6,704 nt of DNA from an uncultured Anaerolineae bacterium (GCA_937129505.1 CAKZNJ010000335.1:1-6704); one strand, 5' to 3'. Shown: positions 1 to 6,368, numbered from the stretch's first letter. Translations and numbers: made by a program. The notes: generated by a model from the letters alone, not told the origin.

Positions 1-1173
1 TATGACCTTGAGATGCTGCGCGAGGTTGGCTACTGCTCGGGCATTGAAAATTATTCCCGCCATCTCGATCAACGTCCGGCAGGTTCTCCGCCGTGGACGC
101 TGATGGATTATATTCCCAGTGATTATTTGCTGATCATTGATGAATCGCACATGACGATCCCACAGATTCGTGGCATGTATCACGGCGACCGCTCACGAAA
201 GACGACGTTGGTCGAGTACGGTTTCCGGCTGCCTTCGGCGCTAGACAATCGTCCTCTCACATTTGAAGAATTTGAACAGCGCATGGGATACACCATCTAT
301 ACCTCGGCAACGCCGGGCCCTTATGAGCTTCAACGCGCCGATCAGGTGGTTGAACAGATCATCCGCCCGACCGGTTTGGTCGATCCAGAAGTCGAAGTCC
401 GTCCGATTGCCGGACAGGTGGACGATTTGGTGGGCGAGATCCGCAAGCGGGTCGAAAAAGGGCAACGGGTTCTGGTCACTACCCTGACCAAACGCATGGC
501 TGAAAAGCTATCCGATTATCTGATGGAATTGGGCATCAAAGTGCATTATCTGCATTCCGAAATTGACACACTGGAACGGGTCGGCATCCTACGCGATCTG
601 CGCTTGGGCGTCTTCGACGTTGTCGTGGGTATCAATCTCCTGCGCGAAGGCTTGGACCTGCCGGAAGTCTCCTTGGTGGCGATTTTGGACGCCGACAAAG
701 AAGGATTTCTGCGCTCCGAAACAGCTCTGATCCAGACAATTGGTCGCGCAGCCCGTCATGTTGAAGGCAAGGTGATCATGTACGCCGATCAGATGACCGA
801 CTCGATGCGGCGAGCCATTGATGAGACCAATCGCCGGCGCGCCAAACAGATCGCCTATAATCAGGAACATGGGATTATCCCGGTTAGCATTGTCAAAGCG
901 GTGCGCGATCTCACCGACCGAGTGGCAGTGCATAGCCTTGCCGAAGCCAAGCCGGTCTACTCGACCCGCTCTGTCCAAAGCATGGAACGCAACGAACTGC
1001 GCAAGCTGATTCAAGAGCTAGAAAAGCAAATGAAGGAGGCTGCTAAGAATCTCGAATTCGAAAAGGCGGCCGTATTACGGGACGAGATCTTCGAGTTGCG
1101 TGCCATCCTAGCCGAAGAATCTAACGTCAAACCATGGGAGAAAGTGCGCTTACTGGCCGGCGAAGAGGAGTGA
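1..1173 (+). CDS. uvrB: UvrABC system protein B, C-terminal part (5' end outside the window)
   Basis: UvrB is the damage-verifying helicase-like subunit of cytoplasmic nucleotide excision repair. UvrA loads it on DNA and it recruits UvrC. The frame is open from base 1 (first codons read YDLE before the first Met at 13), so the N-terminal part with the Walker A motif is missing; 390 residues are seen, against about 670 for the family. Visible landmarks are the GYCSGIENYSR segment near the start, the DESH helicase motif II at bases 139-150, SATPGPYE near 305-330, TTLTKRMAE near 480-500, the GINLLREGLDLPEVS block near 630-675, and the QTIGRAAR motif VI starting at 733. A C-terminal UVR domain (about 982-1110, ELRKLIQELEKQM then LEFEKAAVLRDEI), which contacts UvrC, ends the protein. 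No frameshift or missing key residue is seen in this part. Its promoter, and any LexA control, lies outside the window. Confidence 0.97.
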   Translation, partial: YDLEMLREVGYCSGIENYSRHLDQRPAGSPPWTLMDYIPSDYLLIIDESHMTIPQIRGMYHGDRSRKTTLVEYGFRLPSALDNRPLTFEEFEQRMGYTIYTSATPGPYELQRADQVVEQIIRPTGLVDPEVEVRPIAGQVDDLVGEIRKRVEKGQRVLVTTLTKRMAEKLSDYLMELGIKVHYLHSEIDTLERVGILRDLRLGVFDVVVGINLLREGLDLPEVSLVAILDADKEGFLRSETALIQTIGRAARHVEGKVIMYADQMTDSMRRAIDETNRRRAKQIAYNQEHGIIPVSIVKAVRDLTDRVAVHSLAEAKPVYSTRSVQSMERNELRKLIQELEKQMKEAAKNLEFEKAAVLRDEIFELRAILAEESNVKPWEKVRLLAGEEE

Positions 1174-1211
1174 AGCATAGCCTCACAGCGCAACATCGCA
1201 AAAAACTCGAA

Positions 1212-1260
1212 GGCGCTCTTCCCTAATAAGCCCCTTGAAAGGAAAACCGCGCCCATTTTT
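1212..1260 (+). terminator. possible Rho-independent terminator of uvrB
   Basis: It lies 38 bases after the uvrB stop. GGCGC (1212-1216) can pair with GCGCC (1249-1253), and TTCC (1219-1222) with GGAA (1241-1244), with a small AAG/CTT stem possible inside. The structure is followed by CATTTTTCTCT, a U-rich tail. The stems are short and interrupted, so this is a tentative call resting on position and the T run. Confidence 0.3.
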
Positions 1261-1268
1261 CTCTAGCG

Positions 1269-1300
1269 GCAGGTTAGTCTCCCATCAAAAACCAACCTGC
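1269..1300. repeat. inverted repeat, hairpin A (GCAGGTT / AACCTGC)
   Basis: GCAGGTT at 1269-1275 and AACCTGC at 1294-1300 form a perfect 7-base-pair stem with an 18-base loop. The right arm overlaps the left arm of the next hairpin, so the two cannot form fully together. The left arm is part of the decamer CGGCAGGTTA, which recurs at 1398-1407. Confidence 0.6.
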
Positions 1301-1337
1301 TGGCGCACTGATTAACTGCGCCAGCAAATCTGTTGGT
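1291..1337. repeat. inverted repeat, hairpin B (10-bp perfect stem with outer 6-bp stem)
   Basis: TGCTGGCGCA (1298-1307) and TGCGCCAGCA (1317-1326) are perfectly complementary around a 9-base loop. An outer stem, ACCAAC (1291-1296) with GTTGGT (1332-1337), extends it across an asymmetric internal loop. No T run follows on the + strand. On the - strand the inner stem is followed by GGTTGGTTTTTG, so it could stop transcription entering from the right. It may also be an RNA element or a protein-binding site; its function is unknown. Confidence 0.65.
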
Positions 1338-1528
1338 ATGGATGGGCTTGCAAGCGGACTATCGACACACAACCGAATCGGAGCGATTCCCTCTCTTCGG
1401 CAGGTTAAAAATCTCTGCATCGATAAACCCCTCACCTAAAAGAATAATCTGCTCTCCCAATGTGTGACGTTTCCCTTCTGTGTGCATCTAACAATTATCA
1501 TGACAACGTCTCCTTTCTGCATAACCTT

Positions 1529-1534
1529 GGAGGA
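1529..1534 (+). promoter_or_regulatory. ribosome binding site fixing the DUF302 start
   Basis: GGAGGA lies 3 bases before the ATG at 1538 (core GGAGG ends 4 bases before). An in-frame ATG further upstream at 1460 has no comparable site, and the residues it would add do not look like the family, so 1538 is the preferred start. Confidence 0.75.
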
Positions 1535-1537
1535 AGC

Positions 1538-1936
1538 ATGACTCAACTCGGAATCACCTTGAAAGTATCTCTTCCTTATGAGAAGGCGCTCAACCGAGCC
1601 ATTCAAGTTCTCAAAGAAGAAGGCTTTGGCGTCCTAACCAAGATTGATGTGCAGAAAACGATGCAGGAAAAACTAGGTGCAGCGTTCCGCAAATATACCA
1701 TCTTAGGGATGTGTAATCCACCCCTTGCCTATCAGGCACTCACGCTCAAGCCCGAAATCGGCTTGCTTTTACCCTGTAATGTGGTCGTTTACGAAGAAGA
1801 AGACGGAACAGTGATTAACATTTTTGATCCGCTGTCAATGTTCGCCGTCATGCAGGACTCTCAGTTGGAGCCAATCGCTCAGGAAGCCCATGGTCGTCTA
1901 AAACGAGCAGCCGAAGCTTTACAAACCATGGAATAG
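1538..1936 (+). CDS. DUF302 domain-containing protein
   Basis: This small soluble protein of 132 residues is made almost entirely of one DUF302 domain; no signal peptide or membrane segment is seen. The family's biochemical role is not established. Recognition rests on the N-terminal beta-strand and helix (GITLKVSLPYEKALNRAIQV), the GFGVLTKIDVQKTM segment at about 29-42, the MCNPP motif at 58-62, and the LLLPCNVVVYE strand at about 77-86, followed by a helix rich in Glu, Ala and Arg. Cys59 and Cys80 sit in the two most family-like motifs and could form a redox or metal or ligand site, which is inference. The start at 1538 is chosen from its GGAGGA site. The gene stands alone between a structured region and a 180-base gap before the reductase. 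Some DUF302 proteins are considered possibly linked to redox or metal stress, but nothing here proves that. Confidence 0.85.
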   Translation: MTQLGITLKVSLPYEKALNRAIQVLKEEGFGVLTKIDVQKTMQEKLGAAFRKYTILGMCNPPLAYQALTLKPEIGLLLPCNVVVYEEEDGTVINIFDPLSMFAVMQDSQLEPIAQEAHGRLKRAAEALQTME

Positions 1937-2116
1937 AGTTTGCTTTCAAACGCGAGGGTAAGGGCAAGGTCTGTCTGCCCAAGAAAAGGGCTGCTGTAAA
2001 TCCTAACAAGCTACTGAACAAACCAAGACTGAGCCTTTTTGGCAGGTGGTTGGACAATGGAATCAGGGTAAAATTGTCTAATCATGCTCAAAATGTAATC
2101 AAAAAGGTTGTCAATT
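1937..2116. other. gap between the DUF302 gene and the reductase
   Basis: These 180 bases hold no supported gene. Just after the DUF302 stop are two weak hairpins, GTTTG-CTTT-CAAAC (1938-1951) and GGGCA/TGCCC (1962-1980), neither with a T tail. TAAAAT at 2069-2074 is a candidate -10 for the reductase, but the region 16-17 bases upstream (around GTGGTTG, 2046-2052) is a poor -35. The reductase is probably transcribed separately, but this is not certain. Confidence 0.4.
2069..2074 (+). promoter_or_regulatory. candidate -10 element for the reductase gene
   Basis: TAAAAT matches the sigma-70 -10 consensus at 5 of 6 positions and lies 43 bases before the preferred start codon. No good -35 is present at the right distance; TGGACA at 2051-2056 is a good hexamer but only 12 bases away. 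Weak call. Confidence 0.3.
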
Positions 2117-3082
2117 ATGCAATATAAGAATTTGGGAAGAACGGGTTTAAAGGTTAGTGAACTTTGCTTGGGAACGATGCAATATGGTTGGACGGCGCCG
2201 CGGGAGAATGCGGCTATCGTTTTAGATGCCTTTTTCGACGCAGGGGGGAACTTCATCGATACGGCAGATATTTATTCGCGCTGGGCGCCGGGAAATCCGG
2301 GCGGAGTTGCTGAGGAATTGATCGGTAAATGGTTGAAGACTAAGTCGCGCACGCAGGTGATCGTTGCTACTAAAGTGTACGGTCCGATGGGGGAGGGACC
2401 AAATGACCGCGGCTTGAGTCGGAAACATATTCTCGAAGCCTGTGAAGCCTCGTTGCGCCGCTTACAAACAGATTATATCGACCTCTATCAAACCCATGCT
2501 TGGGATCCTTCCACCCCTCTGGATGAAACTTTACGCGCCTTAGACGATCTCGTCCATGCAGGCAAGGTGCGATATATTGGCTGTTCCAACATTCCCGCCT
2601 GGCACCTCATGGAAGCTCTTTGGATCAGCGATAAATACAACCTAATGAGATATGACTCCCTTCAGCCCCATTACAACCTAATCCATCGGGCAGAGTATGA
2701 ACGAGAGCTGCAAGCTGTCTGTGCCAAGTATGGATTGGGTGTCATCCCCTATTCGCCGATCGCTGGTGGACTGCTCAGTGGGAAATATCGTCGCGGTTAT
2801 GAGCCAAAGGAGGGCAGTCGGGCCTGGAATCTACGCCATGCCATGACAGAGCGCAATTTCCAGATCATCGATCAGCTCGAAGAAATTAGCAAACAGCGAG
2901 GATGTACAGTCCTTCAAGTTGCTTTAGCGTGGATTATGCAACAGCCGACCATCACTAGCCCCATCGTTGGTGCAAACACGGTCGAGCAATTGAAGGAAAT
3001 CCTAGGGACTCTTGACATCAGGCTAACCGCAGGTGAAATGGAACGGTTAGATCGCATTAGCCACTGGAGCGACGAGGATTAA
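2117..3082 (+). CDS. aldo/keto reductase family oxidoreductase
   Basis: This is an NAD(P)H-dependent cytoplasmic TIM-barrel oxidoreductase of 321 residues, a normal length for the family, that reduces aldehydes or ketones; the substrate cannot be told. It begins with the typical NLGRTGLKVSELCLGT strand (5-20). The catalytic tetrad is visible as Asp48 (in FIDTAD), Tyr53, Lys86 (in VIVATK) and His127 (in YQTHAWD). The cofactor-binding parts are GCSN (155-158), IPYSPIAGGLLSGKY (210-224) and SPIVGANTVEQL (281-292). It looks like the bacterial YhdN-type or sugar-related clades rather than the short AKR5 type. An in-frame TTG at 2108 would add three residues, but AAAAAGG (2101-2107) touches that TTG, while it lies at a proper 9-base distance from the ATG at 2117, which also gives the usual family N-terminus. 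It converges on the ABC operon. Confidence 0.95.
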   Translation: MQYKNLGRTGLKVSELCLGTMQYGWTAPRENAAIVLDAFFDAGGNFIDTADIYSRWAPGNPGGVAEELIGKWLKTKSRTQVIVATKVYGPMGEGPNDRGLSRKHILEACEASLRRLQTDYIDLYQTHAWDPSTPLDETLRALDDLVHAGKVRYIGCSNIPAWHLMEALWISDKYNLMRYDSLQPHYNLIHRAEYERELQAVCAKYGLGVIPYSPIAGGLLSGKYRRGYEPKEGSRAWNLRHAMTERNFQIIDQLEEISKQRGCTVLQVALAWIMQQPTITSPIVGANTVEQLKEILGTLDIRLTAGEMERLDRISHWSDED

Positions 3083-3173
3083 CGGAGATCGGGGGTAAAA
3101 ATCCCTTTTGTAAGACCTACTTCGCCTGCCTCTGCGGGGCTTGGCTTAAGGATGCCCAGAATGGGGAATGATA

Positions 3174-3207
3174 AACCCCCCTGCTGAAAGGCTTCCAGCA
3201 GGGGGTT
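3174..3207 (-). terminator. strong hairpin between convergent units, probable terminator of the ABC operon
   Basis: On the - strand AACCCCCTGCTGGAA pairs with TTTCAGCAGGGGGGTT around a GCC loop, about 15 pairs with one bulged G and one G-U pair. GTTTATC follows, a short T tail. Read on the + strand the same DNA has an A-C mismatch in place of the G-U pair and no T run (GGTTGATG), so it fits the operon better than the reductase, although it may stop both. A smaller stem, GACAA-GGTAG-TTGTC (3211-3225), lies between it and the permease stop. Confidence 0.65.
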
Positions 3208-3229
3208 GATGACAAGGTAGTTGTCGCAG

Positions 3230-4216
3230 CTATGCCCGAATCTCTTGACGTTGGAAAAGAACGTAACTTAGGGCAAAGAGTAAGATCGTGACGGCAATGA
3301 GGCCGGTGAACTGCGGCCAGATGATCAGCACGCTCTGGCTTAGAGGTAGGGGGGAGCCCATCACAGCGCCTTCCAGTTGGTAAGGTAGGAGTAAACCCGT
3401 ACTGCGTACAGTTGGTTGCAGCAATGCGATCATGGATTCGGCGTAGAGGGTGTTGGGGGAAAGGCGCGACAGGGCAAGTTGCGTCTCGGTCTGACGTACG
3501 ACTTCCGTCAGTGTGCCAATTTGGACGGGGCTAATAATTTGGGCAAATAAACTTGCCAAAATACCCCAAAACACGGTGAAGAACAACCACACCGCAATGG
3601 ACGCTAGAGCCGCAGTTGCCGGTTGACGGAAGAGGATAGAGAAGACCATCGCTACCGCCAACCAGATGCCACCGTAGAAGATAGTGGTCACTAGGAACAA
3701 AAGGCTGCGTGCCACTTCTTCCGTGTTCGGTGGCAAACCCAACCCGACAATGCCCAAACCGAAGATGAGCAGCCAAATAGCTGTGAGAACGAGAGCAAGG
3801 GTGAAGAAAGCTCCCAAGAACTTGCCCATCAGCAGGGCATCGCGGTAAATCGGTTGGGCGAGGACGCGAGACATGGTGCGGCGGCTGAACTCAGCATTGA
3901 TGGAGTCGAACGTTAATGCAATGCTAATGAGTGGTACCAGAAAAACAAGGAAACCAATGAACGCGGGGAGAGGTTCCCTCGAAGTAGTAAAGAGCTTCAA
4001 GAAGAGGAAGGGATCTTGACCAATCGTTTCTCGTAAGACTTGCATGGCAGCATAGACTGACCCTGCAGCAGTAAGCACAATCAAGACTTCTAGGATGCGC
4101 ATCCTAGCGCTGGTCATGTGGTCTGCCATTTCTTTGGTGACAACCGCCCATAGTCCCGTCCAGGGGGAACCTTCCCGTTCCACTGGTTGAGCTGTGGTTC
4201 TACTCTTTTTGGGCAT
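3230..4216 (-). CDS. ABC-2 type transporter permease subunit
   Basis: This is the integral membrane partner (328 residues) of the ATPase encoded just upstream. A cytoplasmic N-terminus with basic residues (about 1-40) leads to six likely membrane segments, about 41-60, 85-105, 133-160, 170-195, 200-228 and 297-321. Between segments 2 and 3 lies the typical ABC-2/NosY-like stretch: FDSINAEF (103-110), SRRTMSRVLAQPIYRDALL, then MGKFLGAFF (130-138). A long loop of about 68 residues between segments 5 and 6 probably faces outside. The start overlaps the end of the ATPase gene by 17 bases and has a strong site (AGGAGG, 6 bases from ATG), which points to translational coupling. Substrate unknown; ABC-2 permeases of this type serve drug or lipid export, copper or nitrous-oxide reductase maturation, or gliding and secretion. 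Confidence 0.92.
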   Translation of the reverse strand: MPKKSRTTAQPVEREGSPWTGLWAVVTKEMADHMTSARMRILEVLIVLTAAGSVYAAMQVLRETIGQDPFLFLKLFTTSREPLPAFIGFLVFLVPLISIALTFDSINAEFSRRTMSRVLAQPIYRDALLMGKFLGAFFTLALVLTAIWLLIFGLGIVGLGLPPNTEEVARSLLFLVTTIFYGGIWLAVAMVFSILFRQPATAALASIAVWLFFTVFWGILASLFAQIISPVQIGTLTEVVRQTETQLALSRLSPNTLYAESMIALLQPTVRSTGLLLPYQLEGAVMGSPLPLSQSVLIIWPQFTGLIAVTILLFALSYVLFQRQEIRA

Positions 4217-5150
4217 GTTTCACCTCCTCAAAGTAGCGGGCATAGATTTCATCGAGGCTTTGGGCTTCGACATCCAACCCAAACAATCTAGCTCCGCTTT
4301 GAACAACGGCTTTGGCTACTTCAGGACGGATATCGCTTTCCGCTTCAACCTCATAGCGGCTATCTTGCAAATGGCGTACTCCCACTTGGCCGGGGACTTT
4401 CTCCAAGGCTTCCAAGATAGCTTGAGGTGAACCCTCTGCTTCGATGACAACGCGGTAAGCGCGCCCCAACACTTTTTTAGCGAGCTCGCTTACCGTCCCT
4501 TCTAGAACCATTCGGCCGCGGTGGAAAAGACCAACGCGATCACACACAATCTGCACCTGATGCAGCAAGTGGGAGGAAAGCAGGATTGTAATGCCTTCTT
4601 CTTTCAACGATCGAATCATGTGCAGAAATTCGCGTGCTCGTTCCGGATCAAGCCCTTGAGTGGGTTCGTCCATAATAATCAGTTGGGGTTGCTTGATGAG
4701 CACATCTGCAACACCAAGGCGTTGGCGCATCCCTCGAGAGTATGTCCCAACCCTTTGATCGGCGACATCCGCCAAACCGACCCGCCCTAAGACATCATCG
4801 ATGCGTTGGTATGCGGCATTGCCGGATAAGCCATTCAATTTTGCGATGTAGATCAAGTTTTCGCGCGCAGTTAGCTCATCGTAAAAACCGACCGTATCAG
4901 GAATATACCCCACCTTGGACTTGACACTTAGAGTCTTGCGGGTTGGGTCCATCCCAAGAACGGTTACTTTGCCCGCCGTGGGATCGGTAAGCCCTAGCAA
5001 CATAAGAATGGTGGTGGTCTTCCCGGCGCCGTTAGGCCCGAGAAGACCAAAGACTTCTCCCTTCTCAACTCGCAAGTTGAGGTTATTGACAGCAGTAAAT
5101 CCGTCGTATTTTTTGGTCAGGTTAACGGTTTCGATCACATACTCACTCAT
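4200..5150 (-). CDS. ABC transporter ATP-binding protein
   Basis: This cytoplasmic ATPase (316 residues) energises the adjacent permease. Visible motifs are Walker A GPNGAGKT (38-45), a signature YSRGMRQRL (137-145) in place of LSGGQ, as is usual in CcmA/NosF-like export ATPases, Walker B LIIMDEP (157-163), D-loop GLDP (167-169 region) and the switch His194 in SSH. The Q-loop region reads GYIPDTVGFYDELT (81-94), with Asp85 where a Gln or Glu is common. After the core (about residue 220) comes a C-terminal extension of about 95 residues, beta-alpha in character (YRVVIEAEG, GLDVEAQSLDEIYARYF), as in many ABC-2 ATPases. The start has a perfect AAAGGAGGT site 6 bases upstream (5157-5165). It follows the NEW3-like gene by 20 bases, so the three genes are almost certainly one operon. 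Confidence 0.96.
   Translation of the reverse strand: MSEYVIETVNLTKKYDGFTAVNNLNLRVEKGEVFGLLGPNGAGKTTTILMLLGLTDPTAGKVTVLGMDPTRKTLSVKSKVGYIPDTVGFYDELTARENLIYIAKLNGLSGNAAYQRIDDVLGRVGLADVADQRVGTYSRGMRQRLGVADVLIKQPQLIIMDEPTQGLDPERAREFLHMIRSLKEEGITILLSSHLLHQVQIVCDRVGLFHRGRMVLEGTVSELAKKVLGRAYRVVIEAEGSPQAILEALEKVPGQVGVRHLQDSRYEVEAESDIRPEVAKAVVQSGARLFGLDVEAQSLDEIYARYFEEVKHAQKE
4221..4230 (-). promoter_or_regulatory. ribosome binding site of the permease, inside the ATPase gene
   Basis: On the - strand TGAGGAGGTG precedes AAAC and the ATG at 4216. The site sits within the last codons of the ATPase gene (its stop is at 4200-4202), so ribosomes finishing the ATPase can restart on the permease. Confidence 0.75.
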
Positions 5151-5156
5151 CCCCTG

Positions 5157-5165
5157 ACCTCCTTT
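5157..5165 (-). promoter_or_regulatory. ribosome binding site of the ATPase
   Basis: AAAGGAGGT on the - strand is fully complementary to the 16S rRNA tail and lies 6 bases before the ATG at 5150, within the 20-base gap to the upstream gene. It settles the start. Confidence 0.8.
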
Positions 5166-5170
5166 CTATA

Positions 5171-6355
5171 CTATCGCCGGCCGAAACGCATAACCGCCAT
5201 TCCTACCACGCCAACAGCAATGGCGATGAGGACGATTCCAACCACTCCCCATAAAGTAGAAGTCAGGACGGTGATGCGGAATTCGGTTGTTTTGCTAGCT
5301 CCCTCCGCAGGGCGGGCAGTAATATTGACGATGTAATCTCCCGCAACGGCTTTTTCGCTGGGGCGAATGCGGGTGTTCACCTCCACCTGTTCGCCAGCTG
5401 GGATTTGTTCAATCGTTGGAGTATCGAAGGAAACCGTCCAACCACTGGGTTCGCTGGAGCTGAGCTGGACATTGCGTGCTGGTGCACTGCCATTGTTGCG
5501 CACAATGACTTTGAGAGTTGAGTCGCGACCAGCGTATGCTTGTCCCGAAAGCCTGCCATCCGGAGCGCTGATTGAAATCTCCGCTTGGCCAGTGACTTCA
5601 GCGACCAAGTCGAGTTCAGCACGAGCCTCCGCTCCTTCGGCAATAATCTTTATCGGGTAAGTGCCGGCCGAAAGATTTGAAATAGGCTGCACTTCAACGG
5701 ATAAACGTTTGTTTTCTTTTGAAGGCAAAGGCAAGTTGGTGATTTCCTGTCCGGAGAGGCGGAATTTGACTTGGAATCTGGGATCAGTTTCGGCGGAAAG
5801 ATTGACCGAAAGTTCATCACTGCCGTCATTCCTCAAGTTGACATCATAGCGGAAAGTCTGTGTCGGTGAACCTCGCAGGGTGGGCAAATCGCAGTCCAGC
5901 GAAATGGAAGGCGGAGTTTTTTCCTGGACAGTGATCTGGATGGTAAGTTCACTTTGTTCTGCTTCCCCCTTAGCGCGCAGCGTAAACGTATAGTCGCCGG
6001 GTTGGGCGTCTTTTGGCTGTTCTAAGCGCAGATCAACATCGCTATCTGCATCGGGTTCAACAAAGGCGGACTTGACGATTTTCCCGCCACCTCGGAAGGT
6101 AACTGTCCAACCTTCGGGCACTTTAACAGTCTCCAATTGGACAGTTTGCGGCTTCGTGCCGCCGCGCAAGACTAAGGGGATATTGACGGTTTCACCTAAG
6201 CCGACAACTTGGCTGGGATAGTTCGTGAAGAGAGTTAGTGGCCAAGGTGTTGGCGTGGGCGTAGCTGAGCTTTCTTGAGCTGCAACAGGGTTGACTAACC
6301 CAATGACAAGCAATGCAAATAGGATGAGTGTTGTTGGGATGAAAATGCGGCGCAT
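5171..6355 (-). CDS. secreted, C-terminally anchored NEW3 (NPCBM-associated) domain protein
   Basis: This is an extracytoplasmic accessory protein of 394 residues. It has a signal peptide (basic MRR, hydrophobic stretch about 4-20, likely cleavage after VAA at 24-26), a Thr/Pro linker (about 31-39), then about three Ig-like beta domains at roughly 40-144, 150-256 and 258-364. Each has the pattern of a Gly/Asn-rich turn followed by PAGDY-like or AGTY-like strands (QPGDYTFTL, SAGTYPIKI, VAGDYIVNI). The last is the clearest NEW3 match (VRNNGSAPARNVQLSSSEP, GWTVSF). A single membrane helix (about 368-389) and RFGRR tail anchor it with the domains outside. One Cys (155) only. It leads the ABC operon and probably works with the transporter, for example as a substrate-binding or cell-surface scaffold; that is inference. 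The start has AGGAGGA 6 bases upstream. The exact domain borders are by eye. Confidence 0.85.
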   Translation of the reverse strand: MRRIFIPTTLILFALLVIGLVNPVAAQESSATPTPTPWPLTLFTNYPSQVVGLGETVNIPLVLRGGTKPQTVQLETVKVPEGWTVTFRGGGKIVKSAFVEPDADSDVDLRLEQPKDAQPGDYTFTLRAKGEAEQSELTIQITVQEKTPPSISLDCDLPTLRGSPTQTFRYDVNLRNDGSDELSVNLSAETDPRFQVKFRLSGQEITNLPLPSKENKRLSVEVQPISNLSAGTYPIKIIAEGAEARAELDLVAEVTGQAEISISAPDGRLSGQAYAGRDSTLKVIVRNNGSAPARNVQLSSSEPSGWTVSFDTPTIEQIPAGEQVEVNTRIRPSEKAVAGDYIVNITARPAEGASKTTEFRITVLTSTLWGVVGIVLIAIAVGVVGMAVMRFGRR

Positions 6356-6361
6356 ATTACG

Positions 6362-6368
6362 TCCTCCT
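6362..6368 (-). promoter_or_regulatory. ribosome binding site of the NEW3-like gene
   Basis: AGGAGGA on the - strand lies 6 bases before the ATG at 6355, and no other in-frame start nearby gives a complete signal peptide. Confidence 0.75.

Larger units (their letters stand above)
1174..1537. other. 364-base gene-free region rich in inverted repeats
   Basis: No convincing coding region was found on either strand; short open frames here lack a family match and a ribosome site. From left to right it holds a possible uvrB terminator (1212-1260), two overlapping hairpins (1269-1337), a 10-base perfect palindrome GCTTGCAAGC (1346-1355), a tight hairpin GAATCG-GAG-CGATTC (1375-1389), a second copy of the decamer CGGCAGGTTA (1398-1407, first copy 1267-1276) and a tandem imperfect repeat next to the DUF302 gene. 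No clear sigma-70 promoter for the downstream gene was found; TATCAT at 1496-1501 could be a -10 element but has no matching -35. Confidence 0.6.

Noticed and set aside
589..1014. 141-codon open frame on the - strand opposite uvrB
   Set aside because: It is antisense to an unmistakable uvrB reading frame, has no family resemblance, and no ribosome site was seen for it.
1460..1537. Upstream extension of the DUF302 protein by 26 residues
   Set aside because: No ribosome site at 1460, the added residues do not resemble the family, and a good GGAGGA precedes the ATG at 1538.
2108..2116. TTG start for the reductase
   Set aside because: The AAAAAGG site abuts this TTG with no spacer, whereas the ATG at 2117 is correctly spaced and gives the normal family N-terminus.
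3083..3173. Possible terminator of the reductase just after its stop (GGGG/TCCC then TTTT, 3092-3109)
   Set aside because: The stem would be only four pairs including a G-U, too weak to call.
5367..5660. Open frames on the + strand, and another - strand frame, within the NEW3-like gene
   Set aside because: They overlap a complete gene with signal peptide, domains and anchor; their translations show no recognisable features.
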